DNA from: Methylophilaceae bacterium
GTDB lineage: Bacteria > Pseudomonadota > Gammaproteobacteria > Burkholderiales > Methylophilaceae
DNA length: 52,716 nucleotides
NCBI GenBank assembly: GCA_947379975.1
Contig: CANCPF010000011.1
Location: forward strand, 1-52,716
Reading direction: 5' to 3'
In this document: piece after piece, positions 43,240 to 51,641 of the stretch
How positions within the stretch are numbered: position 1 is the stretch's first letter
Layout: the number at the start of each line of letters is the position of its first letter
Notes under the pieces: generated by a model
Told to the model about the DNA's origin: nothing
The model's database searches: none
Seen by the model: only the letters and a program-made list of their open reading frames with translations
Program-made: the position numbers and the translations under genes

Positions 43240-44298
43240 ATGCAACAATGGCATCAATTTCTGCAGAACTATCAATCAAATAACACCCTAGAGCGCAAGC
43301 AAAGTGTAATTATCGAGGGTGGCAAAGTCATACGCTTTGGCGACCCTATCGCCGAGCGTCAAGCGCTTATTAATGATACTGTTATTTGTGACTTATCGCA
43401 CCTAGGATTGCTGGAATTAAGAGGCACTGACGTAATCACATTTTTGCAAGGTCAAGTAACCAACGATATTAAGTTATTAGATGGCAATAATGCCCATTAC
43501 ACGGGTTATTGCAGCCCAAAAGGCCGCTTGTTAGCACTTTTTTTCGCATTTTCTCATTATGATCACGTGCATTTGCAAATGCCTAAAGAGTTGATTGAAA
43601 GTATTGCTAAGCGACTTAAAATGTATGTCATGCGTAGCAAAGTTGAGATTACTGACGTGAGCGAATCTATAATTAAATTCGGCATCAGCGGTGCTAACGC
43701 GGCTGAATTATTAACACCAATTTTCAAAGACTTGCCTGAAACAGATTACGCACTAGTTAGCATGGATAATGGCGCTATTATCAAACTAGCTGGCGCTACA
43801 CCTAGATATGAAATTTTCACAGATGCGCTCAACGCACCTGTCATTTGGAATGCTTTAACTAAAACGGCTAAGCCAGTAGGCGCAGATTGCTGGGAATGGC
43901 TCGAAATACAGGCTGGAATTCCTGAAGTTAGCCTTAAAACCCAAGAAGAGTTTGTACCGCAAATGCTGAATTTAGATGCACTCAATGCGATTAACTATAA
44001 AAAAGGTTGTTATACAGGTCAAGAAATTGTAGCGCGTACACATTATTTGGGAAAAGTTAAACGCCGTACTCAACTTGCCCATATTGCTAGTATCGTCATG
44101 CCCGCTATAGGCGACGATGTGATGGATGCTAACAAACAAGCGATTGGTAAAATTGTACGTTGTGCGCCGGCTATTGACGCAGGCTTTGATGTTCTGGTGG
44201 AATGTAGATTAGAAAATTTGACACAAGACGGCATCTATTGGCAAGACATTGCATTAGCGATAAAATCTTTGCCTTACCTGTTGGAAATCAGCGTATAG
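43240..44298 (+). CDS. ygfZ: Folate-binding Fe-S repair protein YgfZ
   Basis: This 352-residue protein is related to the T-subunit of the glycine cleavage system. It has LRGTDVITFLQGQVTNDI near 60-77 and the YgfZ signature YKKGCYTGQEIVARTHYLG with conserved C257. YgfZ (IBA57) uses tetrahydrofolate to help assemble or repair certain Fe-S enzymes, including MiaB and aconitase-type proteins. It is divergent from ygfX, as in E. coli, and the two share the 41-bp gap. The ATG at 43240 starts MQQWHQFLQ, the usual N-terminus. Confidence 0.93.
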   Translation: MQQWHQFLQNYQSNNTLERKQSVIIEGGKVIRFGDPIAERQALINDTVICDLSHLGLLELRGTDVITFLQGQVTNDIKLLDGNNAHYTGYCSPKGRLLALFFAFSHYDHVHLQMPKELIESIAKRLKMYVMRSKVEITDVSESIIKFGISGANAAELLTPIFKDLPETDYALVSMDNGAIIKLAGATPRYEIFTDALNAPVIWNALTKTAKPVGADCWEWLEIQAGIPEVSLKTQEEFVPQMLNLDALNAINYKKGCYTGQEIVARTHYLGKVKRRTQLAHIASIVMPAIGDDVMDANKQAIGKIVRCAPAIDAGFDVLVECRLENLTQDGIYWQDIALAIKSLPYLLEISV

Positions 44299-44325
44299 GA
44301 TTGCTCAATAAAAAAGGAAGTCTGA

Positions 44326-44709
44326 CTACTTTTTAGCAGGCTTCACTAGCATTGGATTCGCTGGTGCTGATGGAGTGCCTGTTATTGCCGGGGCTACAAC
44401 GCTAGATGTGCCAGTAGTAATGGCTATTTTTGTGGTGGTATTCTCCAGCACCTGATAAAACACTTCATCTTGTTTTACCATACCGAGCTCACTTCTGGCG
44501 CGCTCTTCAATGGCCGCACGGCCACTTTTTAAATCTAGCACTTCGGCATTTAGCGTTTCATTACGCGCTTTTAGGCCATTATTTTTTTCTTGCTGTTCAG
44601 CTATTTGACGATTTAAATCCCAAACACGCAACCAACTACCCTTGCCTAACCACAGAGGATACTGCAGCAAGGCAATTAGGATAACAAATATAAGGGTTAA
44701 GGCTTTCAC
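44326..44709 (-). CDS. ftsB: Cell division protein FtsB
   Basis: This 127-residue bitopic protein has one membrane helix (about 3-20), a leucine-zipper-like coiled coil (about 30-62, LNRQIAEQQEKNNGLKARN) and the conserved AIEERARSELGMVKQDEVFYQV. FtsB forms the FtsQLB complex that activates septal wall synthesis. Family members usually end shortly after this motif, at about 90-105 residues; here about 35 extra residues rich in Thr, Ala and Pro follow in the periplasm. The start is a GTG at 44709. It ends the pyrG-kdsA-eno-ftsB run, 22 bp after eno, a very common proteobacterial order. Confidence 0.93.
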   Translation of the reverse strand: MKALTLIFVILIALLQYPLWLGKGSWLRVWDLNRQIAEQQEKNNGLKARNETLNAEVLDLKSGRAAIEERARSELGMVKQDEVFYQVLENTTTKIAITTGTSSVVAPAITGTPSAPANPMLVKPAKK

Positions 44710-44731
44710 CTAGATTAATGCCCTTTAAAAC

Positions 44732-46018
44732 TTACTTGAATAGTTGATAAAACGCTGACATTCCAGCATAGCTAGAAGCATCGCCTAATTCTTCTTCAAT
44801 ACGTAACAGTTGATTGTATTTAGCAATACGCTCTGAACGTGAAATTGAACCTGTTTTAATTTGCAATGCATTTGTTGCCACTGAAATATCAGCAATGGTC
44901 GTATCTTCAGTTTCACCTGAACGATGTGAAATGACTGAAGTGTAGCCCGCACGCTTGGCAGTTTCAATGGTTTCAAAAGTCTCAGTAAGCGTACCAATTT
45001 GGTTCACTTTGATTAACACGGAGTTAGCAACACCGCGGCGAATACCTTCACGCAAGATTTTTGCGTTAGTCACAAATAAATCATCACCGACTAATTGTGT
45101 ATTTTTACCTAGGCGTTTAGTCAAAATATCCCAACCATCCCAGTCAAACTCAGCCATGCCATCTTCAACACTGATAATAGGATATTTATCGCACCAAGTG
45201 GCCAAATAATCAGTAAACTGTGCTGAAGACAACTCCAATCCTTCTGAAGTTAAATGATATTTACCGTTTTTGTAAAACTCAGTACTAGCGCAATCTAAAC
45301 CTAAATATACATCACGGCCTGGCTCGTAACCGGCATCAGAAATCGCTTCCATAATATATTGAATAGCCGCTTCATTTGACGGTAAATTAGGGGCAAAGCC
45401 ACCTTCGTCGCCCACTGTTGTGGCAAGACCTTTTTTATGTAAAGTCTTTTTCAAAGCATGGAATACTTCAGCACCGCAACGCAACGCTTCTCTAAAGCTA
45501 GGGCGACCGGCTGGAATAATCATAAACTCTTGCATGTCCACACTGTTATCAGCATGCGCACCACCATTGATGATGTTCATCATTGGTGTAGGCAATTGCA
45601 TCGCGCCAGAGCCGCCTAAATAGCGATATAAAGGCAAACCAGACTCTTCTGCTGCTGCGCGTGCGCAAGCCATTGAAACGGCTAAAATAGCATTTGCACC
45701 TAAGCGATCCTTATTTTCCGTGCCATCTAGCTCAATAAGCGTTTTATCGATAAAACTTTGTTCTTCCGCATCTAAGCCTATGATCGCTTCTGTGATTTCA
45801 GTATTGACGTTTTCAACCGCGCGCAACACACCTTTACCTAAATAACGACTAGCATCACCATCACGTAACTCTGCCGCTTCTTTAGAGCCAGTAGAGGCGC
45901 CTGAGGGAACCGCAGCACGACCAATCACACCACTTTCAAGAAGTACATCCACTTCTACCGTTGGATTACCACGTGAATCTAAAATTTCACGGGCGATAAT
46001 ATCGACAATTGCACTCAT
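44732..46018 (-). CDS. eno: Enolase
   Basis: This 428-residue enzyme interconverts 2-phosphoglycerate and phosphoenolpyruvate. The N-terminus AREILDSRGNPTVEVDV, the GAHADNSVDMQEFM loop with the catalytic histidine, GDEGGFAPNL, metal-binding SVEDGMAEFDWDG, LIKVNQIGTLTET and SHRSGETEDT are all intact. The frame opens one codon earlier with GTG at 46021, but I prefer the ATG at 46018, which gives the family-typical MSAIVDIIA and lies eight bases after GGAG. It sits between kdsA and ftsB. Confidence 0.97.
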   Translation of the reverse strand: MSAIVDIIAREILDSRGNPTVEVDVLLESGVIGRAAVPSGASTGSKEAAELRDGDASRYLGKGVLRAVENVNTEITEAIIGLDAEEQSFIDKTLIELDGTENKDRLGANAILAVSMACARAAAEESGLPLYRYLGGSGAMQLPTPMMNIINGGAHADNSVDMQEFMIIPAGRPSFREALRCGAEVFHALKKTLHKKGLATTVGDEGGFAPNLPSNEAAIQYIMEAISDAGYEPGRDVYLGLDCASTEFYKNGKYHLTSEGLELSSAQFTDYLATWCDKYPIISVEDGMAEFDWDGWDILTKRLGKNTQLVGDDLFVTNAKILREGIRRGVANSVLIKVNQIGTLTETFETIETAKRAGYTSVISHRSGETEDTTIADISVATNALQIKTGSISRSERIAKYNQLLRIEEELGDASSYAGMSAFYQLFK

Positions 46019-46082
46019 CACTCACACTCCAAAATATTAAAATTTTTCTTTTATACGAAACTATTGCAAAGTTTTCTAGTGT

Positions 46083-46922
46083 TTATAAGGTTGATTCAAT
46101 AAAACCAGCTTTTTTCACTAAGCGATCTATATCTACCAATACTTCCAATAACTCTTTCATTCTATGCAAGGGCCAAGCGTTCGGCCCATCAGATAATGCT
46201 TTTGATGGATCTGGATGCGTTTCCATGAAAATGCCGGCAATACCGCTTGCCACCGCAGCACGCGCTAATACAGGCACGTGCTCGCGTTGTCCGCCGCTTT
46301 TGTCGCCCTGACCACCAGGTTGTTGCACTGAGTGTGTCGCATCAAATACCACAGGGCAGTGAGTTTCACGCATAATCGCTAAACCTCGCATATCAGACAC
46401 TAAAGTATTGTAGCCAAATGACACGCCGCGTTCACAGACCATAATCGTATCTTGATTACCGTTTGCTTCACGCGCTTTTTGCACCACATTACGCATATCA
46501 CCAGGCGCCATAAATTGGCCTTTTTTGATATTGACCGGCTTGCCAGATTTTGCGCAAGCGGTAATAAAATCAGTTTGGCGACATAAAAATGCTGGTGTTT
46601 GTAATACATCAACCACGGCCGCCACATGTGGCACTTGCTCTTCTGTGTGTACGTCAGTCAAAATTGGCACACCAATTTGGCGACGTACTTCATCTAAAAT
46701 CTTTAAACCCTGTTCCATGCCAAAGCCACGGAATGTGCTATTTGAGCTGCGATTAGCTTTATCGTAAGAAGATTTATAGATAAAAGGAATGCCCAAAGCC
46801 GTAGCAATTTCTTTCAGTTGGCCGGCAGTATCAATCGCCATTTGTTGCGATTCAATCACACAAGGACCAGCAATCAAAAATAGCGGTTTATCTAGGCCAA
46901 TTTCAAATCCACATAACTGCAT
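46083..46922 (-). CDS. kdsA: KDO-8-phosphate synthase
   Basis: This 279-residue enzyme condenses arabinose-5-phosphate with phosphoenolpyruvate to make KDO-8-phosphate for lipopolysaccharide. Motifs include LIAGPCVIESQQMA, YKSSYDKANRSS, PILTDVHTEEQ, INIKKGQF-type VNIKKGQFMAPGDM and FDATHSVQQPGGQ. C20 in GPCVIES, the metal-ligand position of class I enzymes, is present; metal dependence is not settled by this alone. AAGGA precedes the ATG. It lies 35 bp after pyrG in the pyrG-kdsA-eno-ftsB cluster. Confidence 0.96.
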   Translation of the reverse strand: MQLCGFEIGLDKPLFLIAGPCVIESQQMAIDTAGQLKEIATALGIPFIYKSSYDKANRSSNSTFRGFGMEQGLKILDEVRRQIGVPILTDVHTEEQVPHVAAVVDVLQTPAFLCRQTDFITACAKSGKPVNIKKGQFMAPGDMRNVVQKAREANGNQDTIMVCERGVSFGYNTLVSDMRGLAIMRETHCPVVFDATHSVQQPGGQGDKSGGQREHVPVLARAAVASGIAGIFMETHPDPSKALSDGPNAWPLHRMKELLEVLVDIDRLVKKAGFIESTL

Positions 46923-46957
46923 AACTATCCTTTTTTTTATTTTCTAACTAATACTGG

Positions 46958-48589
46958 CTATTTAATAGCTTGATGTGCCAGCGCTGCTTTGACAAAAGCA
47001 GTGAATAGTGGATGACCGGTGCGTGGGTTAGAAGTAAATTCCGGATGGAATTGGCAAGCCACAAACCACGGATGCACATTCTGTGGCAACTCTATCATCT
47101 CGCATAAATCTTCAGTCGGTGTTCTAGCAGAAATCACCAAACCTGCTGCTTTTAGTTGCTCAACGTAATTATTGTTCACTTCATAACGATGGCGATGACG
47201 CTCATTTACCTGACTGCCGTAAATACTAGCAGCCATCGTGTTCGGTACAATTGGGCATGCCTGTGCGCCTAAACGCATAGTGCCGCCAAGGTCAGAATCC
47301 GTAGTACGAGTTTCCACACTGCCATCAGCCGCTTGCCACTCAGTGATTAAGCCAACCACTTGATGTGGGCTTGCTGGGTTGAATTCTGTACTGTTAGCAT
47401 CGGTTAAATGCGCTTCATTACGTGCAAATTCAATCACGGCCAACTGCATACCCAAACAAATACCAAGGTACGGTACCTTATTTTTTCTGGCATAAGCAAT
47501 TGCGGCAATTTTTCCTTCGGTACCACGTACACCAAAACCGCCAGGCACTAAAATAGCATCCATATTTTCTAGTGCTGCCGTGCCATTCTGTTCAATGTCT
47601 TCAGAATCAATATAATGCACTTTAACTTTAGATTCAGTATGAATGCCGGCGTGTATCAAGGCTTCGGTAAGTGATTTATAAGAATCAGCCAAATCAATAT
47701 ATTTACCAACAAAGGCAATATTAACCAGGTGCTTAGGATTTCCTAGCGCGTAGGCAATTTTTTCCCAACTAGATAGATCCGCTGGTTTAGCGCTAATCTC
47801 TAATTTTCTACAGACAATTTCATCCAGCATTTGTGCATGTAAAAAACCGGGTATTTTGTAAATAGAATCGGCATCGATCATGCTAATAACCGCTTCTAAC
47901 ATTACATTGGTGAATAGAGCAATTTTCTTGCGCTCTTCATCAGGAATATTACGGTCTGCTCGGCATAGCAAAATATCTGGCTGTATACCGATCTCGCGCA
48001 ATTCTTTGACAGAATGCTGAGTAGGTTTAGTTTTTAATTCGCCCGCAGTAGGAATCCATGGCAGCAAAGTTAAATGAATGTAACAGGCATTGTTACGGCC
48101 TTCTTCAAAACCCATTTGGCGAATGGCTTCCAAAAATGGTAATGATTCAATATCGCCCACAGTGCCGCCCACTTCTACAATCGCAACATCAGCACCTTCA
48201 GCACCACGTTTAACGTGAGCTTTGATTTCATCGGTGATGTGTGGAATCACTTGTACGGTTTTACCTAGATATTCACCGCGACGTTCTTTTTTAATCACGG
48301 TTTCGTAAATTTGGCCGGTAGTAAAGTTGTTACGTTTACCCATGCGCTGGGTAATAAATCGTTCGTAATGGCCTAAATCCAAGTCTGTCTCTGCACCATC
48401 TTCGGTGACAAATACTTCTCCGTGCTGAAAAGGTGACATGGTGCCTGGGTCTACGTTAATGTAGGGGTCCAGCTTCAACATGGTCACTTTGATACCACGT
48501 GATTCTAGAATTGCGCCTAGGCTAGCGGCGGCGATGCCTTTACCAAGAGAGGAAACTACACCGCCAGTTACGAATACATATTTGGTCAT
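46958..48589 (-). CDS. pyrG: CTP synthase
   Basis: This 543-residue enzyme makes CTP from UTP, ATP and glutamine. The N-terminal amidoligase has FVTGGVVSSLGKGIAAASLG and LKLDPYINVDPGTMSPFQHGE. The C-terminal glutaminase has the nucleophile in LGICLGMQLAVIEFARN and the histidine and glutamate in CQFHPEF. Length equals that of E. coli PyrG (545). No Shine-Dalgarno is obvious before the ATG. It heads the minus-strand cluster with kdsA, eno and ftsB. Confidence 0.97.
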   Translation of the reverse strand: MTKYVFVTGGVVSSLGKGIAAASLGAILESRGIKVTMLKLDPYINVDPGTMSPFQHGEVFVTEDGAETDLDLGHYERFITQRMGKRNNFTTGQIYETVIKKERRGEYLGKTVQVIPHITDEIKAHVKRGAEGADVAIVEVGGTVGDIESLPFLEAIRQMGFEEGRNNACYIHLTLLPWIPTAGELKTKPTQHSVKELREIGIQPDILLCRADRNIPDEERKKIALFTNVMLEAVISMIDADSIYKIPGFLHAQMLDEIVCRKLEISAKPADLSSWEKIAYALGNPKHLVNIAFVGKYIDLADSYKSLTEALIHAGIHTESKVKVHYIDSEDIEQNGTAALENMDAILVPGGFGVRGTEGKIAAIAYARKNKVPYLGICLGMQLAVIEFARNEAHLTDANSTEFNPASPHQVVGLITEWQAADGSVETRTTDSDLGGTMRLGAQACPIVPNTMAASIYGSQVNERHRHRYEVNNNYVEQLKAAGLVISARTPTEDLCEMIELPQNVHPWFVACQFHPEFTSNPRTGHPLFTAFVKAALAHQAIK

Positions 48590-48706
48590 GGAAAGGCACT
48601 TAATTATTTGTTGCAGACGGGTTCAGATTTTACCGCATAACCGAAGCCGTTCAAAACGTTATGCCAAAATAAAAATACTTAATTGCCCTAGCTAAATATT
48701 TAAAAC

Positions 48707-49393
48707 TTAAGTTTTTTTAGCCCAAACTCCGTAGGTTTTAAATTTTTCCTGTACTTCCAGCATGTCTTGCTGGCTTAAAATATGCGGCTCACCGACTTGC
48801 AAGGCGCGCAAGTACTGTTCGCATAAGGTTTCAACTTCTTGCGCAATGCTGACTGCTTTTTCCAAACTGGTGCCAACGGCTATCATGCCGTGATTCGCTA
48901 ATAGGCAGGCTAGACGGTTCTGCAATGCGCTCACCGCATTATCTGACAGCTGCTGAGTGCCAAACAAAGCATATGGCGCACAGCGTATGCTATCGCCTCC
49001 GCATAAGGCAATCATGTAATGAAAAGCTGGCATATCACGCCGGAACGTGCTTAAAGTGCTGGCAAACATGCTATGGGTATGGATGACAGCCTGAACTTCC
49101 GGACGATGAATGTAAATATCTCTATGAAAGCGCCATTCTGAAGATGGATTTTTATTTGCGGGATAACTTCCATCTAATTGCATATGCACCAAATCATTGA
49201 CTGACATAGCTTCAGCTGCGATACCTGACGGCGTAATTAAAAAGCCATCGTCACAGCGCACACTAGCATTGCCTGACACACCTTTATTCAGCCCCAGCAC
49301 TGAAAGTTTTTGGCTGGCTGATAATAATTGCTCGCGTAATTTAAATTCAGCTTGAGTTTTCATGCCTATATTATGCACATCCAAATTATTCAT
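48707..49393 (-). CDS. Class II aldolase, FucA/Ald2-like
   Basis: This 229-residue zinc aldolase has GVSGNASVR, ITPSG, SSEWRFHRDIY, the metal histidines in VIHTHS, the HYMIALCGGDSIRCAPYALFG stretch and LLANHGMIAVG. SSEWRFH and the GGDSI..APYA segment are those of L-fuculose-phosphate aldolases and not the SAETLLH found in methylthioribulose-phosphate dehydratase (MtnB). Next to mtnA, it is best read as an Ald2-type aldolase splitting 5-methylthioribulose-1-phosphate into DHAP and methylthioacetaldehyde; MtnB is the alternative. The ATG at 49393 overlaps the mtnA stop by eight bases. Other starts at 49426 and 49363 are possible; none has a good ribosome binding site. Confidence 0.8.
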   Translation of the reverse strand: MNNLDVHNIGMKTQAEFKLREQLLSASQKLSVLGLNKGVSGNASVRCDDGFLITPSGIAAEAMSVNDLVHMQLDGSYPANKNPSSEWRFHRDIYIHRPEVQAVIHTHSMFASTLSTFRRDMPAFHYMIALCGGDSIRCAPYALFGTQQLSDNAVSALQNRLACLLANHGMIAVGTSLEKAVSIAQEVETLCEQYLRALQVGEPHILSQQDMLEVQEKFKTYGVWAKKT

Positions 49394-50486
49394 ATTTAAC
49401 CAATTGATCTGGCGAGAATACGCCATACTCAGTGATAATACCAGTCACTAATCGTGCTGGCGTCACATCAAAAGCGGGATTCGCAGTGGCTGATTCTGAC
49501 GGTATGACGCGTACACTCTGCAAGCTGCCATCAGCAGCCAAACCTTCAATATAGGCCACTTCATCGCCATGCCGTTGTTCAATTTCAATTTCTTCCAGAC
49601 CATTAGCAATAGCCCAATCTATGGTTGGGCTGGGCACGGCAGCATAAAACGGAATATGGTTATCAAAAGCAGCTAATGCTTTTAGATAAGTACCAATTTT
49701 ATTACAAACATCACCAGTGCTGGTCACTCGGTCCGCGCCAACGATGACCATATCAACCAAACCTTGCTGCATCAAATGACCGCCAGCATTATCACTAATC
49801 ACTGTATGCGGCACGCCATGCTGCGCCAACTCCCAGGCAGTAAGACTTGCACCTTGGTTACGCGGACGGGTTTCATCAACCCACACATGTACCTTAAGGC
49901 CAGAATTATGTGCGGCGTAAATAGGTGAAAGTGCCGTACCGAAATCAACTGTTGCTAACCAGCCGGCGTTGCAATGCGTGAGGATGTTAAAGACTTGAGT
50001 TTGAGCAGCATTCTGACTTGCATTCTTTTGTGCACTTTCTATCAAAGCCAAACCGTGCTGCCCTATCGCTTGATTTAGCACAACATCTTCATCACAAATA
50101 GCCGCAGCCTCTGCCCAAGCGACTTGACTGCGGCTAGAGTTAGCAATCGGCAATAACAGCGTTAACATGCGCTGTACAGCCCAATGTAAATTAACCGCTG
50201 TCGGCCGACTTTGGATTAGTTGAGTAGCGGCATAGTTTAAATAGGCATCACTAGCATCGTGCTGCATTGCCAACGCTATACCATAAGCAGCTGATGCACC
50301 AATTAAAGGGGCGCCGCGAACCTGCATAGTTTTAATGGCCACCACCATCTGTGGCAAATCAGCAATATGTGCAATGACTAGCGCATGAGGCAATTTAGTC
50401 TGGTCGATTATAGCCACGGTTGGTAAACATTGACCTGAATTTTCAAGCACCCAAATAGTGCGATATTGCCGTTGGCCTACTAACAT
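49386..50486 (-). CDS. mtnA: S-methyl-5-thioribose-1-phosphate isomerase
   Basis: This protein of about 366 residues has the MtnA motifs MQVRGAPLIGASAAYG, THCNAGWLATVDFGTALSP, VWVDETRPRNQGA, the active-site aspartate region IVGADRVTSTGDVCNKIGT and FYAAVPSPTID. It isomerises 5-methylthioribose-1-phosphate to the ribulose form. I choose the ATG at 50486; a TTG at 50495 is in frame and closer to AGGGA, so the first three residues are open. The next gene overlaps its 3' end and encodes a class II aldolase. The later salvage genes mtnC, mtnD and mtnE are not in the window. Confidence 0.93.
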   Translation of the reverse strand: MLVGQRQYRTIWVLENSGQCLPTVAIIDQTKLPHALVIAHIADLPQMVVAIKTMQVRGAPLIGASAAYGIALAMQHDASDAYLNYAATQLIQSRPTAVNLHWAVQRMLTLLLPIANSSRSQVAWAEAAAICDEDVVLNQAIGQHGLALIESAQKNASQNAAQTQVFNILTHCNAGWLATVDFGTALSPIYAAHNSGLKVHVWVDETRPRNQGASLTAWELAQHGVPHTVISDNAGGHLMQQGLVDMVIVGADRVTSTGDVCNKIGTYLKALAAFDNHIPFYAAVPSPTIDWAIANGLEEIEIEQRHGDEVAYIEGLAADGSLQSVRVIPSESATANPAFDVTPARLVTGIITEYGVFSPDQLVKYE

Positions 50487-50638
50487 AAAAATCAATAATC
50501 CCTAGCAATAAAAAAGATATTTAGCAAAAAATAAACAATTCAAAAGTTGACTTTCACGCACGAATAATCTGCTTTAGCAGATATATTCTGTGGGGATGCC
50601 AAGCACTGGTATAAAAAAGTTCCCTATACTCAAAAATA

Positions 50639-50673
50639 CTTTCCACAATATCTGTGGATAACTCTGTGAATAA
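50639..50673. promoter_or_regulatory. Cluster of DnaA-box-like sequences
   Basis: TGTGGATAA (50653-50661) is a perfect DnaA box on the minus strand. TGTGAATAA (50665-50673) also fits TTWTNCACA, and CTTTCCACA (50639-50647) differs by one base. The two best sites are 12 bp apart in the same orientation. This is not where a betaproteobacterial oriC is expected, so a DnaA-titrating or DnaA-regulated site is more likely, if functional. Confidence 0.45.
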
Positions 50674-50719
50674 TTGTGACATAAAAATGTAACGTCTCAA
50701 TTTATAAGGCTTTTTTAAA

Positions 50720-50752
50720 AATGATTAAAAATTAAACTAATTTTTAATCATT
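50720..50752 (-). terminator. Candidate terminator of ribD-tatD
   Basis: AATGATTAAAAATTA (50720-50734) and TAATTTTTAATCATT (50738-50752) form a perfect 15-bp stem with a 3-base loop. On the minus strand it is followed by TTTT. The stem is almost free of GC pairs, so it is an unusual terminator but well placed 56 bases after the tatD stop. Confidence 0.55.
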
Positions 50753-50807
50753 AAAAATCAACAACTTACACGACAGCCATTGATTGCTAAGGTTTTTTTA
50801 GCAACAG

Positions 50808-51632
50808 TTAATGTAGCACCTTAGGTAGTGTGCATAAGTGAGTTAATTTCGGTAGAACTTTCATGGCATTAGACCCTGTAATCTCAAGCACTTCGGCGAT
50901 ATTTAACTGTCTTAAATCAGCTAGAACCTGCGCGATTTTGGCTATTTCCAATGGACTATTCCTGCCTCTCTGACTTAGCCATTCAGGTGGAATATCGGGC
51001 GCATCGGTTTCCAATACAATCGCGCTTAAAGGCAACTTTATGGCCAGTTCACGAATTCTTAAGGCGCGACTGTAAGTCATGGCACCCCCAAAACCTAACT
51101 TAAAACCTAGTGCGATAAATTGCTCTGCTTGCTGAAAACTGCCATTGAATGCATGGGCAATTCCACCCACCACCGGATGTTTCCGCAATTGTTTTAAAAT
51201 ATCATCAATCGCATGGCGAACATGTAATATCACCGGTAAATCATATTGATTGGCAATTTTAAGTTGCTCGGTGAAAAAGTAACTTTGTAAGTCGAAATTA
51301 TTATTGACTGTATTTTTAGCATTTAGAGGGTTGTTTGCGAAATAATCCAAACCAATCTCACCTATGGCCACCGGATGATTGTGCTGAACATAGCTTCGCA
51401 ACACTTCAATATCATCGACAGCCGCACTATTCACATACATAGGATGAATGCCAAGCGCGTAGGCACAATTTTCGTGCCGATTACATAGCGCAATCACCGC
51501 ATCAAAATTACTACGCGCTACAGCTGGTATTACTAACTTTGCAATCCCTTGCCGTAAAGCCTGACGCGCAATGTCGTCTCTATCGGCATCAAACGCTGCA
51601 TCATCGAGGTGACAATGGGTATCTATGAGCAT
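50808..51632 (-). CDS. tatD: TatD family metal-dependent DNase
   Basis: This 274-residue TIM-barrel hydrolase starts MLIDTHCHLDD with the H6-x-H8 metal pair. It continues with the bridging glutamate in AIGEIGLDYF, histidines in VILHVRHA and GIAHAFNG, and the last ligand in VLETDAPDIPP. TatD/YcfH/YjjV proteins are 3'-5' exonucleases or D-aminoacyl-tRNA-type hydrolases; the exact subfamily cannot be fixed, so the symbol is used loosely. It lies nine bases after ribD and is probably co-transcribed with it. The C-terminal seven residues (LCTLPKV) exceed the usual end slightly. Confidence 0.9.
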   Translation of the reverse strand: MLIDTHCHLDDAAFDADRDDIARQALRQGIAKLVIPAVARSNFDAVIALCNRHENCAYALGIHPMYVNSAAVDDIEVLRSYVQHNHPVAIGEIGLDYFANNPLNAKNTVNNNFDLQSYFFTEQLKIANQYDLPVILHVRHAIDDILKQLRKHPVVGGIAHAFNGSFQQAEQFIALGFKLGFGGAMTYSRALRIRELAIKLPLSAIVLETDAPDIPPEWLSQRGRNSPLEIAKIAQVLADLRQLNIAEVLEITGSNAMKVLPKLTHLCTLPKVLH

Positions 51633-51641
51633 TTTAATCGA

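Larger units (their letters stand above)
50487..50807. promoter_or_regulatory. AT-rich gap between tatD and mtnA
   Basis: This 321-bp gap has no gene I can support. From right to left on the minus strand it contains a strong hairpin after tatD (50720-50752), a group of DnaA-box-like sequences (50639-50673), and a small hairpin ATCTGC-TTTA-GCAGAT (50567-50582) about 80 bases before mtnA. The mtnA promoter should lie between these. Confidence 0.55.

Noticed and set aside
50639..50760. Chromosomal replication origin
   Set aside because: Two or three DnaA boxes and AT-rich DNA are too few, and dnaA, dnaN and gyrB are not nearby.
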